This document shows positions 26,851 to 35,342 of a DNA stretch of 64,000 bases, piece by piece. Each line of letters starts with the position of its first letter. The first letter of the stretch is position 1. The DNA comes from an uncultured Dehalococcoidia bacterium. Its GTDB lineage: Bacteria; Chloroflexota; Dehalococcoidia; Lucifugimonadales; GCA-2712585. Made by a program: the position numbers and the translations under genes. The notes under the pieces are model-generated. The model did no database searches, was not told the origin of the DNA, and saw only the letters and a list, made by a program, of their open reading frames with translations. Location of the stretch: contig OX638324.1 in NCBI GenBank assembly GCA_951812825.1, positions 1,115,141 to 1,179,140 of the forward strand, written 5' to 3'.

Positions 26851-27282
26851 CTACAAAATCCAGAACCAAGCTACGAAGATAGTAGCGGCTACCGGGACGT
26901 AGAACGGCAAAATTGATTTCGATCCCAACAGACAACGCATCACAAGTCGCCGGTTCATGCCCCTTGGGACTACTTTGTACACGTCAGCGTCCTTCAGTTC
27001 ACCGTTATGCAGCGTGGTTACGAATGCTTTCTGGGATTTGATGAATGCCCTTTCCAAAGCCAGATAGTAAGAGTCTAGAAACAGGAACAACAGGGCAGGA
27101 ACCAAGGCTAACAGAACATGCCGGGGTTCGCCGGTGCGTGCCACCAATACCAGGATTGCAGCGACGAGGGTTACGCACCACAGCTTGCAGGAGCGGCTGT
27201 TTTCCGCCATTCGATTGATGATGCCCTGCATCATCTCTATGTGGGCTCGCACGGCGAGAGATTCGTGGTCTAGGTTTGGCAT
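26851..27282 (-). CDS. Small membrane protein between two TIR-like genes (SLATT-like candidate)
   Basis: A 143-residue protein. An N-terminal helix (HESLAVRAHIEMMQGIINRMAENS) precedes two close TM segments (LWCVTLVAAILVLVA and VLLALVPALLFLFLDSYY), a linker with ERAFIKSQKAF, and a third hydrophobic segment at the C-terminus. This resembles the 2TM SLATT-type effectors or other pore-forming effectors in nucleotide-signalling defence, but the assignment is by topology only. GGAGGAGG precedes ATG at 27282. Confidence 0.7.
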   Translation of the reverse strand: MPNLDHESLAVRAHIEMMQGIINRMAENSRSCKLWCVTLVAAILVLVARTGEPRHVLLALVPALLFLFLDSYYLALERAFIKSQKAFVTTLHNGELKDADVYKVVPRGMNRRLVMRCLLGSKSILPFYVPVAATIFVAWFWIL

Positions 27283-27321
27283 TTGTATCCTCCTCCCCTA
27301 TTCAGCAGTCTACGGGGATCT

Positions 27322-27711
27322 TCATCGCGCTCTGTTGGCAATGGCATCCAGCTTGGCTTTAATCCTTTTCCACTTCAACGTCATCGGTTCTCCAAGGCGG
27401 GCTAACCCCTTGTAGGGCCTACGCTGTGGCCTGATTTGGATGATGGGCTTATTCAGGCTGCGGGCCATGTCTGTCTCCACTATGACTCCTTGAGCATTGT
27501 GGGTGTCCTGACCGATCAGCACCACGACAACGTCGCACTCCCCGATGGCTTTCCTCGCCTTCTTCTTCCAGCTTTCGTCCGGGTAAGCTTCATTGAGCGA
27601 GCAGTTACGAATGCGGTGTTGCGTATGTTCTTTGGCCTGCTCAATGAAGTTGTTCTTGAGATCATTGTCCTTGTCGAATTCGAAGCTCACGAATATGTTC
27701 AGATTAGCCAC
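27322..27711 (-). CDS. TIR-like domain protein (MTH538-type)
   Basis: A 129-residue protein: NIFVSFEFDKDNDLKNNFIEQ then ECDVVVVLIGQDTHNAQGVIVETDMARSLNKPIIQI, the flavodoxin-like TIR/MTH538 pattern. The start is GTG at 27711, with GGAGG 10 nt upstream. It is the first gene of the TIR - membrane - TIR cassette. Confidence 0.82.
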   Translation of the reverse strand: MANLNIFVSFEFDKDNDLKNNFIEQAKEHTQHRIRNCSLNEAYPDESWKKKARKAIGECDVVVVLIGQDTHNAQGVIVETDMARSLNKPIIQIRPQRRPYKGLARLGEPMTLKWKRIKAKLDAIANRAR

Positions 27712-27787
27712 GTTTACCTAGCCTCCCACAATCTCCGCCAACAGCCGCTCCATCTCCCTAACGGGTGCCAGCATATCACCCCGCCCC

Positions 27788-28174
27788 TCAGGGCCCTAAC
27801 GCAGCCTCCTCCAGGCCCTTGTCGAAGGTCATAATCTCGGTGACGCCGCGCCGCCTGCAGCTTGCCAGATGGCAAAGGTCTCTCGCCCCCAAAGCGGGAT
27901 GCTCGTCATGAAGCTCCCGCGCAAGGGTCACGTCCGCCTCCTCAAGCGGCCACACCTCCACCCCCGCTTGGCTGATCAATTCCAACGCGTCTTCAAGTTC
28001 GTCATACCGGCGCACAGACAGGTACGCGTGCAGCAACTCTTGCAGAACCTCGACTGAGGCGCAAAGCGGTTTCCCGCCGGCCTTAGAGTTATCGAAAAAC
28101 TCGCGTGCGCCGGCTTTCAGCGGATGCGATTTGCCAACCGCATACATAAAGACGTTTGAGTCGACGAATATCAT
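27788..28174 (-). CDS. PIN domain toxin
   Basis: A 128-residue PIN protein: MIFVDSNVFMYAVG, VEVLQELLHAYL near residue 45, GARDLCHLASCRRRGVTEIMTFDKG at the C-terminal acidic site. It overlaps the antitoxin stop by ATGA (28171-28174). Typical VapC-like ribonuclease. Confidence 0.88.
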   Translation of the reverse strand: MIFVDSNVFMYAVGKSHPLKAGAREFFDNSKAGGKPLCASVEVLQELLHAYLSVRRYDELEDALELISQAGVEVWPLEEADVTLARELHDEHPALGARDLCHLASCRRRGVTEIMTFDKGLEEAALGP

Positions 28175-28446
28175 ACGTCGGGCAGACCGTCGGTTTTGGA
28201 TTCGTGAATCGTCTGGAGGTGCTCTTCCCAGTCGGGTTCTCTCCCGGGGCCCCGCCGCTCATCGCATTTCCTGAAGAACTCCCATAGGTCCTCCGAGGAT
28301 TGAAACCGTTTCACGCGCTGTTGAGCCTCCAGCCGGGATTGGGCGGCGGCCCTCAGCCACGCGCTGAAGGTCAACCCCTCGTGCTTCGCCTGTCGGACGT
28401 ACCGGTCCCTGTCTTCGTCAGGAATTATCAGTTGCACCCTCGCCAT
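28171..28446 (-). CDS. Ribbon-helix-helix-type antitoxin
   Basis: A 91-residue protein: MARVQLIIPDEDRDRYVRQAKHEGLTFSAWLRAAAQSRLEAQ is an RHH-like N-terminus; the acidic C-terminus would neutralise the PIN toxin encoded next. Start ATG at 28446. It follows hsdM by 78 bp, so it is inside the RM operon. Confidence 0.8.
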   Translation of the reverse strand: MARVQLIIPDEDRDRYVRQAKHEGLTFSAWLRAAAQSRLEAQQRVKRFQSSEDLWEFFRKCDERRGPGREPDWEEHLQTIHESKTDGLPDV

Positions 28447-28524
28447 GATGCACCCGCCTCTCATTTCATGTGTGTATGAACTTTACACATCATGGACGAT
28501 TCCGTCAACGGACACGAACCAAAC

Positions 28525-30540
28525 CTATCCTCCCACTATCTCCGCCAGCAGGCCCTCCGTCTCCCGCTCCAGAGCGAGAATGTCAGCGCGAATCTCCTCA
28601 AGTGGACGCAACGGTTCGGGCTTGTAGAAGTGGCGAGTGAAGCTGATTTCGTAACCAATCTTCACTTTGGTAGGGACGTACCAGGCGTCGGGAGCGTAGG
28701 GAAGTACCTCTCGATGTAGGAAAGCCTCGATGCCGCCCTCTTCCAGTAGGGGGACTTGTTCCGTGTCGCGAAGGTCGGTGTCGGCTTCGTATTCGACCAC
28801 GGCAGGCTTTCCGTCTATCGTGGCCGGGAACAGGCCCAGAAGCGGGTCCGGCTCACTGACTCGCCTGTGGGCTTTCTTGATGACGGGCGGCGCGGTCTCG
28901 GAGCGTTTGCCTTCTTGCTTGAGTTCCCTGATTTCCTTGGCGGTGTACGCGCACTCCGGGTCGACCCCTTCCATCCTGAGAGGGCGCTCCACGGTGACCT
29001 TCCAGTAGCCGAAAGCCTTGTTGGGAAATATCTTGGACTGCTCGGTCTCCTTGAAGTCAAGGAAGGTGTCACAGATGCGGTGGATATCCACGTCGGCGAG
29101 CTGGCAGTTCTTGCTGCCCAGGTTCTTGCGGAGGGGCTTGAACCACTGGGCGGCGTCGATGAGCTGCACCTTGCCCCGGCGGTGGGGCGCCTTGCGGTTG
29201 GTGAGGACCCAGATGTAGGTGGCGATGCCGGTGTTGTAGAACATGTTGAGGGGGAGGGCGACGATGGCCTCCAGCCAGTCGTTCTCGATGATCCAGCGTC
29301 GGATGTTGCTTTCGCCCTGGCCAGCGTCGCCGGTGAAGAGGGAGCTGCCGTTGTGCACCTCGGCGATTCTGCTGCCCAAGGGGGCGTCGGGGTTGTCCTT
29401 CATCTTGCTAAGCATGTTGGCAAGGAACATCATCTGACCGTCGCTGGAGCGGGTGACGAGGGAGTGTTCCGGGTCGCCGTCGTGCTCCACGACAAAGCGA
29501 GGGTCCATCATGCCGGACTTGCCGCCCATGCGCTCCAGGTCCGTCTTCCAGCTCTTGCCGTAGGGCGGATTGGAGAGCATGAAGTCGAACTCGCGGGAGG
29601 GGAAGGCGTCGGCGGCGAGGGTGGAGCCGTAGCGGATGTTGTCGGCCTCGCTGCCCTCCCCCTTCAGAATGAGGTCGGCCTTGCTGATGGCGTAGGTCTC
29701 GGAGTTTACCTCCTGGCCAAACAGGTGCACGGAGACTTCCTTGCCGCGTTCGCTCGCCAACTGCGTCAGCGAAGCCTCGGCGACGGTGAGCATGCCGCCT
29801 GTGCCGCACGCACCGTCGTAGACCAGATACGTGCCGGACCTGACCTGGTCGGCGACGGGGAGGAAGATGAGGCGGGCCATGAGCTGGACCACGTCGCGGG
29901 GGGTGAAATGCTCGCCGGCCTCCTCGTTGTTCTCCTCGTTGAAGCGCCGGATGAGCTCTTCGAAGACGGTGCCCATGCTGTGGTTGTCGAGGCCCTCCAG
30001 TCGGACGGAGCCGTCGGCGTTGAGGACGGGCCTGGGGCTGAGGTTGATGGACCTGTCGAGGAATTTTTCGAGAAGGAAGCCCAGCTTGTCCGACTCGATC
30101 AACCGCGGAATCTGGTTGCGGAATTCGAACTTGTCCAGCACCTCCTGGACGTTAGGGGAGAAGCCGTCAAGATAGGCTTCAAAGTCGGCCTTCAATTGTT
30201 GCTGCTTTCCGATGGAAGCCAGGTCACGAAGCCGGAAGGGAGAAGTGTTGTAGAAAGCCTCATTCGATGCCTGGCGCAGGGCGGCGTCCTGGTTGGTGAT
30301 GCCAGCGTCGTCGAGCCGTTCCTTCATTGCGAGCACGTCTGACTTCGTCGGTTCCAGAACGGCGTCCAGGCGGCGGATGACGGTCATGGGGAGAATAACG
30401 TCGCGGTACTTGCCGCGCACGTAGACGTCTCGCAGAACGTCGTCCGCGATACCCCAGATGAAGCTGCTGATGTTGAGAACGCTCAAGTGTTGATGCTCCT
30501 TAGGCTGGCTTGCTTTTCGGTAGGGACGCTTGCTGTCCAT
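28525..30540 (-). CDS. hsdM: Type I restriction modification methyltransferase subunit M
   Basis: A 671-residue N6-adenine methyltransferase. It has the N-terminal HsdM helical domain (FIWGIADDVLRDVYVRGKYRDVILPM), EHFTPRDVVQLM near 210, the SAM motif DGACGTGGM near 243-250 and the catalytic NPPYGKS near 324-330. C-terminal ~150 residues extend beyond the core. It is first in the minus-strand operon; an inverted repeat GGGGCA/TGCCCC lies about 35-60 bp upstream. Confidence 0.93.
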   Translation of the reverse strand: MDSKRPYRKASQPKEHQHLSVLNISSFIWGIADDVLRDVYVRGKYRDVILPMTVIRRLDAVLEPTKSDVLAMKERLDDAGITNQDAALRQASNEAFYNTSPFRLRDLASIGKQQQLKADFEAYLDGFSPNVQEVLDKFEFRNQIPRLIESDKLGFLLEKFLDRSINLSPRPVLNADGSVRLEGLDNHSMGTVFEELIRRFNEENNEEAGEHFTPRDVVQLMARLIFLPVADQVRSGTYLVYDGACGTGGMLTVAEASLTQLASERGKEVSVHLFGQEVNSETYAISKADLILKGEGSEADNIRYGSTLAADAFPSREFDFMLSNPPYGKSWKTDLERMGGKSGMMDPRFVVEHDGDPEHSLVTRSSDGQMMFLANMLSKMKDNPDAPLGSRIAEVHNGSSLFTGDAGQGESNIRRWIIENDWLEAIVALPLNMFYNTGIATYIWVLTNRKAPHRRGKVQLIDAAQWFKPLRKNLGSKNCQLADVDIHRICDTFLDFKETEQSKIFPNKAFGYWKVTVERPLRMEGVDPECAYTAKEIRELKQEGKRSETAPPVIKKAHRRVSEPDPLLGLFPATIDGKPAVVEYEADTDLRDTEQVPLLEEGGIEAFLHREVLPYAPDAWYVPTKVKIGYEISFTRHFYKPEPLRPLEEIRADILALERETEGLLAEIVGG

Positions 30541-30575
30541 TCGGTCCCACTTGAATGCTGGGGCGCGGCTCGTGC

Positions 30576-30602
30576 GGGGCAGACATTCTTTATCTGTGCC
30601 CC
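30576..30602. promoter_or_regulatory. Inverted repeat upstream of hsdM
   Basis: GGGGCA (30576-30581) and TGCCCC (30597-30602) flank a 15-nt AT-richer centre. It may be an operator for a repressor of the RM/TIR operon. The rest of 30603-31303 has no gene I can support. Confidence 0.4.
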
Positions 30603-31303
30603 GGGAAGCTGCTTCTGGTGCTCGGCCTCTCGTTGCTGAAGTCTGTAGGTGCTGCCGCGATGTATGACTTTGCGAGCTTCCCTGAGGAGACGCTTATCCG
30701 TGTCTTGAGATTTCGCCCTGTCACGTGCATCTGCGTGACAAGAATTGGACCCCCGTCAATCGTATCTGAGAACGATTTGAAAAACAATCAATGAGGCAGT
30801 GCGGAGAATTCAGATCAATGGGCAGGTGAAATGCCACCAGCCATTTGAGTTCGATGGGAACAAGAACTGCCCTCTACAAGCAGGCATTTCGGGCGGTTGG
30901 TGGATTGAACATCTGGGGGCCTCCGCGGAAGTCGGGACGAGATTGACCACATCCCGTGAGACCAAACCAGTAAGGTGAAATACAGTTCTTGGGAATCGAT
31001 TTGGCCGTCAGCGGCTGTACAGGAAAGCTGGCGTCTACAACATGTTGCTATTTCTGCAATTTCAAGGCTGAATCGGGCAAGTACAGGCTGCGAGGGAAGA
31101 AGCAAATTCATTGCCCTTCTCCACAGGTCTGGTGTCACCTTTGTTGCAGTTGTTGTATTGCAGAAATTGCACTCTTCAGGACTGTGAAGGCGGGTTTGTC
31201 GACATTCGAAAGCCGTCCGTGACATTGGAGACTGTTCCCGTAAACACGTAAGAAGCTCAATTGATGGAATTATTGGGGCGGCTAACCCGATTGCTCCCCG
31301 CAT

Positions 31304-31513
31304 CTAGCGCACGCTGGGCTGGCTGAGTTCACTCGTCGCCAGTGGTCTCGACTCGATCCAAGCCACAATGTCGCTTGCCTTCCATCTGACTGCAGCGGGA
31401 CCTACCCTAACGGGCCTAGGGAAATCGCCCTCCTGCATTAGCCGGTAGATGGACGAGCGGCTCATGCCGGATATTTTTTCAACCTCTCGTCGTCGTAGCA
31501 GTCTGTCTTGCAT
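31304..31513 (-). CDS. AlpA family regulator / excisionase-like HTH, copy 2
   Basis: A 69-residue AlpA-type protein almost identical to copy 1 for the first 57 residues, differing at ITGM/ISGM, GGFP/GDFP and IMAW/IVAW; the C-terminal tail differs. ATG at 31513 is preceded by GGAGG. It follows a 101-codon gene with a strong ribosome site. It probably controls the right half of the composite island. Confidence 0.85.
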   Translation of the reverse strand: MQDRLLRRREVEKISGMSRSSIYRLMQEGDFPRPVRVGPAAVRWKASDIVAWIESRPLATSELSQPSVR

Positions 31514-31533
31514 AGCGTTTACCTCCTCATGAA

Positions 31534-31839
31534 TCACAATTCGTTACCCTGAATAGCCGGTTTTCTTGAAAGCAGAAACAACACGGAATCCACCATCATG
31601 CACAGGGCGCCGTGGGTTCCCTCCTTCACTAGGTTGACCGCAGCTTTGGCCCACCGGGCGGGGTTTAGGACCAATACTACCCGTCCTATATGCTGGTGGG
31701 CCGATGGACGGCAATGGTCCCGTAGAAGGCCTGGGTGTAGCCCCACCATCACTTCGGCAAGTATCGCCGGCAGTTCGGCGATTGCGGACAACATAGGTTG
31801 TCCAACCATTTTGACTCTCAAGCCGGGAGTGCTTCTCAT
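31534..31839 (-). CDS. Hypothetical protein upstream of AlpA copy 2
   Basis: A 101-residue protein not recognised. It has a basic, His-rich middle (LLRDHCRPSAHQHIGRVVLVL) and ends LLSRKPAIQGNEL. GAGGAGG lies 5 nt before ATG at 31839, and the stop is 20 bp from the AlpA start, so the two are probably co-transcribed. Confidence 0.6.
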   Translation of the reverse strand: MRSTPGLRVKMVGQPMLSAIAELPAILAEVMVGLHPGLLRDHCRPSAHQHIGRVVLVLNPARWAKAAVNLVKEGTHGALCMMVDSVLFLLSRKPAIQGNEL

Positions 31840-31994
31840 TCGCGCCTCCTCAAGGGAAAGAACCCCCCTGTGTCTTAAGTGAGTTTGGCGGCGCCAAGGG
31901 TGTTATCCAAGGCCTCATTGCGGGGGGTGTGTATGCCCCCGGGGGCGAGCACGCCCCCCTTTTGGGGACATGGGAATCGGGGGACCTGCCGTGG

Positions 31995-32015
31995 TGTCAT
32001 AGCCGTGTACAGGAA
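31995..32015. promoter_or_regulatory. Conserved motif upstream of AlpA copy 2 unit
   Basis: Matches 17632-17652 at 20 of 21 positions (TGTCATAG then CCGTGTACAGGAA). It is 156 bp upstream of the 31839 start codon. The rest of 31840-32326 shows GC-rich palindromic pieces (CCCCCGGGGGC near 31937) but no gene. Confidence 0.45.
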
Positions 32016-32326
32016 AAGACAAGTGTGAACCGGAAGGGAAGTGAGTCGACATCGTGCCTGAATCTGCCCTATTGGATCTCTACAGGCCCACTAGAGGAAT
32101 CAATTGCATTCCACAGCAGGTTCCGGGAATCGGTTCCATCGCTCAGGCGTGAGAGTTCCTTTTTCGGAAGTGGGCAATCGAGGGCAGGACTTCCAATCGC
32201 CCATCCCAAAGGTTCCATGTTCGGAAGTGCAAAGAGGATTCGTATGAATGAACAGTTGTTGGCAGGGGCGAGACCCCCGGACTGGAGAGTCTGCATGAAC
32301 TCCGCCTGACGGTCCTGCTCCGGGAT

Positions 32327-32692
32327 GTGGTGAAGCGGAAGGGAAGGATGGAAGCCGCCAGGACTCTGAGGATCAACTACAAGACCCTGGCGGCTGCTCT
32401 GCAATCCGGCAAACTAACGCCCAGGCTGTGCGATGCCTTGGAGCGTCTGCTCATGATCAGAGAGTTGGCGGCCCTGGAGGAGGAGATACACCTCAGAAAG
32501 CTGGAGATAGTCCTCATCGGAGAGCACGGACTCACCCTTCCTCCCGAAACGTATCCGTGGGACAGCCAGGGGAGGAAGACCCAGGTGGAGTGGTGCAGGC
32601 GGACCCTAGCGAGACTCGGGAAGGAGCGCTTCAGGGCCGGAATCAAACGGAGGATTCGACGGCTGTTCACTCTGAATCGTTGGAGGGAGTAG
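32327..32692 (+). CDS. Hypothetical HTH-like protein
   Basis: A 121-residue basic protein. RMEAARTLRINYKTLAAALQSGKLTPRLCDALERLL looks like a helix-turn-helix; the C-terminus is RFRAGIKRRIRRLFTLNRW. The annotated GTG start is uncertain: the same frame is open about 75 bp upstream without an ATG, so the gene may be a truncated or frameshifted version of a longer regulator. Confidence 0.5.
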   Translation: MVKRKGRMEAARTLRINYKTLAAALQSGKLTPRLCDALERLLMIRELAALEEEIHLRKLEIVLIGEHGLTLPPETYPWDSQGRKTQVEWCRRTLARLGKERFRAGIKRRIRRLFTLNRWRE

Positions 32693-32968
32693 TTGTCCCT
32701 GGCATCACCGGGGACCCGATCACGCCAACTTTGGCGTAGGGGTCAATGCTCCGTCGTCCGCAGTGTCGCTGAGCACGGCGGAGGTCTGGCCTAAGCCCCG
32801 TCTTCCGTTGTAGTTCAGACTCTCCGACCCGGTGTGACGGTTCCGATCGTCGCTCGTTCTCCAGTCTGGTGTTGCGGAGGGCTTGCTGCCCTACAAATGC
32901 GTGTTTGAGCAATACTTGGCCCAGTTAAGGCCTATTGCAGGAATTGATTTCTGTGTTTCGCGCTCAAA

Positions 32969-33183
32969 TCGTTGACAAGGGTCGGATTCCAGTGATATCA
33001 ATAATTCCTGTTTCTGGCTTTTCCAGCGTTTCCCGCCTAGAAACCTGGAGGATTCCAGTCCCCAGAATCCGGGACAGGCTGAAGAGGATCGAGCGCTGCT
33101 CTCCGAACAGCCGCCCGCGAGGTGATGTCCAGGGGATCGAGCCTTGCTCTCCCGACATCAGCCTCAGAGGGACCAAACGCAAA
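32969..33183 (+). repeat. Structured direct repeat, unit 1
   Basis: Begins with TTGACA (32972-32977) and contains the stems CTGG-CTTTT-CCAG, GTTTC (33028-33032)/GAAAC (33040-33044) and GGATTC (33050-33055)/GAATCC (33065-33070). Matches unit 2 at 33456-33620 over most of its length, with an extra ~50 nt in the second half. The strand assignment follows the TTGACA. Confidence 0.6.
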
Positions 33184-33455
33184 CTCGCCTAAGCAGACCG
33201 GACATGGAGTCTAAGATTGCTCCACAAGTAGTCGGTTCGCAGGCGGAGGTTCCCGGGTTGGAGTGTGCTCAAACGCCGCGTCCAACAGGCCCCAGGTGAA
33301 AGTTCGCCTGCCGTTCTGACGATGTCTCCCCGGCGGTAACGCCCGTGGCGGGGGTAGCCCTTCCATCCGGCGTAAAATCCCCATTTGAGGGTAGCCCAAC
33401 GTTGTTCCATGGTAGTTCTATGCGAGTAAGTGAATTGGCCCGAAATGCCCTGAAT

Positions 33456-33620
33456 TCGTTGACAGGGCTGAAATTCGGTGATAACACTGAATTCTGTTTC
33501 TGGCTTTTTCCAGCGTTTCCTGCCGAGAAACCTGGAGGATTTCCGTCCCCCGAATCCGGGACCGGTTGAAGAGGATCGAGCCTCGCCCTCCCGAAGGCGG
33601 CCCTAGGAGGGACAAACGCA
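33456..33620 (+). repeat. Structured direct repeat, unit 2
   Basis: Begins with TTGACA (33459-33464). The same stems recur: GTTTC (33514-33518)/GAAAC (33527-33531) and GGATTT (33537-33542)/GAATCC (33552-33557), where a C-G pair of unit 1 is replaced by T-G. Confidence 0.6.
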
Positions 33621-34013
33621 CAACCGCTGCGTAAAGATGGTTGAGGGGTTGAGCCGAGCTCCCCCGAGGCCGTTTCTAAAGCGGCGACCACCGGGCGTGG
33701 ACCTTTCAATTCATCGCTCACGACAACCCTGGAGACTATGCGCCTCTTGCACAGCGGCCTCCGAAGCACCCTGCTGGGAGTGCGCCCAATCGCCCCGGCG
33801 GGTTCATTGCGGCTGTGGCATCGGCATCAGCTGCGGAACTGACAACGCTGTGGTTGGACCGTAGACCCACGACGTGCACGCCTGCCGCCTAAGCTTGAGG
33901 GCGTCCCCGGCGGGTCGCTGCAGTGGTGTGCGCCGCTTCCCCAACGATGCTTCTTCCCCTGGGCGCAGCGCGTTCTCTTCACCCCTCTCCCTTTCACCGT
34001 ACGGCATCCGACC

Positions 34014-34241
34014 ATGGAGGGAGTGCGTCTTCGGGCAGGGGTCCCATCCCATGCAGTTAAGCGCCCCGGAGTTCGGCCATTCACGACAGTCGTCATCATG
34101 GCCGCGGCGCTGCTAGCGTTCGGTCCAACCCTGGCGGGTACCGTTCGCGGCGCAGTTCTGATCCCCCTGAGCCTCTGCATTCCAGTTCTCCTGATCAGGA
34201 AGTTCATGGTGTGGCGTGAAGGTCATAGATTCGGGTGCTGA
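34014..34241 (+). CDS. Possible small membrane protein
   Basis: A 75-residue frame with two hydrophobic segments (TVVIMAAALLAFGPTLAG and GAVLIPLSLCIPVLLI) and a basic tail. It is followed 44 bp later by a terminator-like hairpin, which supports a real transcript. No clear ribosome site and no family is recognised. Confidence 0.35.
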   Translation: MEGVRLRAGVPSHAVKRPGVRPFTTVVIMAAALLAFGPTLAGTVRGAVLIPLSLCIPVLLIRKFMVWREGHRFGC

Positions 34242-34284
34242 ACCTCGGCTTACCCAACCAAACAACCCAACGTCAACCATCAGG

Positions 34285-34318
34285 GGTCGCCTCTCGCGGG
34301 CGGCCCCTCTTTCTTTGC
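34285..34318 (+). terminator. Rho-independent-like terminator
   Basis: GGGGTCGCC and GGCGGCCCC form a 9-bp stem with one T-G pair, followed by TCTTTCTTT. Confidence 0.6.
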
Positions 34319-34370
34319 CCATGGTGGGCGCGGACCCGATGCAAGAACACACAAACTCAGGAGGTACACG

Positions 34371-34868
34371 ATGACTACGACAAGAATGGCAACTGGAACC
34401 AGGACCAGGGAGACCACCGCCAAGACCCGGTGCAGCCTTGAGGAACTTGTTGACCGGCTCATGGCTATGCTGACCTTCAGGGTGGACCCCGAACCGGAGC
34501 CGGCCGCCGCATCAACAGACTTGGTTCGGGAAATTCACCAAGCCCGGCGATACCGTCAGGAGGGCGACCTGGACGGGGCGCTTGAGACCTTGTCTGGCGC
34601 GATCCCGGCGCCCGCTGCTCCGCGCTTTGCGCGGTGGGCCTTCACCGAGTGGAAGCACTTGGTGAAAAGGAGATTTGGCCAACTGGCACCCTTGGTCTAC
34701 AGCCAGGAAACGGGCCGGGCCGCTGCCCTGGTGCCCGGGGGTCCCGCCGGGATCCTTGAGGTGGTCGCCGTGCTGGGCCTGTCCTGGCAGCCCGGCAAGC
34801 TTGTGTCCCGACGAAGCCTGAGGGGCCTCAGACCCTTGGGGGAGTCACTGGGGAGAGCCCGTCCTTGA
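34371..34868 (+). CDS. Hypothetical protein
   Basis: A 165-residue protein not recognised. A Thr/Arg-rich N-terminus precedes ELVDRLMAMLTFRVDPEPEPAAAS and a helical EIHQARRYRQEGDLDGALETL segment that looks like one TPR-like helix pair. AGGAGG lies just before ATG at 34371. Confidence 0.65.
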   Translation: MTTTRMATGTRTRETTAKTRCSLEELVDRLMAMLTFRVDPEPEPAAASTDLVREIHQARRYRQEGDLDGALETLSGAIPAPAAPRFARWAFTEWKHLVKRRFGQLAPLVYSQETGRAAALVPGGPAGILEVVAVLGLSWQPGKLVSRRSLRGLRPLGESLGRARP

Positions 34869-35250
34869 CTGCGGCTCGTCGCCCTCTCAGGTGACGCCGG
34901 CGGCGTGAATGACCTTGCGGTCCCTGGAGAGGGCTACGCCTTCCTCTGCCCCTTTGCACAGGTGGGACGCCCCACCGCGTAGAGGTCCCACACTCCTCGG
35001 CTCTCCACACCTTTCACCACGGCGGAGCCTTAACTCCCCGCTACTAGCTAACGGGACATGTTCCCTACTAACCCAACCCAATCTCGTCCCACACGGTAGC
35101 CCCTACAACTCCCTTCGCAGGAGCCGCCGTGCCCGGTTCACGACGGAGCGCCAATCTCTGCTTGATACGGAGGCTTGTTCCGCACCACGGCTTCCCCTTG
35201 TAGGGGACGCCGCATCAGAAACTCGACGCGACAACATCAACATCACCCAT

Positions 35251-35314
35251 GGAGACGGCCCCACCTTTCGGGGCACGGCATCAGGCGGGGCTGTCTCCCA
35301 TAAGGGGGGCCGTC
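35251..35314 (+). promoter_or_regulatory. Alternative-hairpin leader of the three-HTH gene
   Basis: GGAGACGGCCCC (35251-35262) can pair with GGGGCTGTCTCC (35287-35298; 12 bp, one G-T) or, through GACGGCCCC, with GGGGCCGTC (35306-35314; 9 bp perfect). The two cannot form together. The second structure ends about 17 nt before the ribosome site GGAGGAAG of the gene at 35343. The 34869-35250 region upstream has no supported gene. Confidence 0.5.
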
Positions 35315-35342
35315 CCGCTTCTTCATTACAGGAGGAAGTGAC

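Larger units (their letters stand above)
32693..34013. other. Gene-poor stretch with structured repeats
   Basis: Apart from the two repeat units no protein gene can be supported. ACGCCA-ACT-TTGGCGT near 32723-32738 forms a short hairpin. Frames here show arginine/proline-rich shadow composition. Confidence 0.5.

Noticed and set aside
28756-30342. Long plus-strand frame (528 codons) opposite hsdM
   Set aside because: Shadow composition; the opposite strand has all HsdM motifs.
30975-31222. Cysteine-rich short frames between hsdM and AlpA copy 2
   Set aside because: Two overlapping plus-strand frames with no ribosome site and no known motif.
33269-33769. 166-codon minus-strand frame over the structured repeats
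   Set aside because: It runs through both the repeat and its spacer; the hairpins explain the sequence better than coding.
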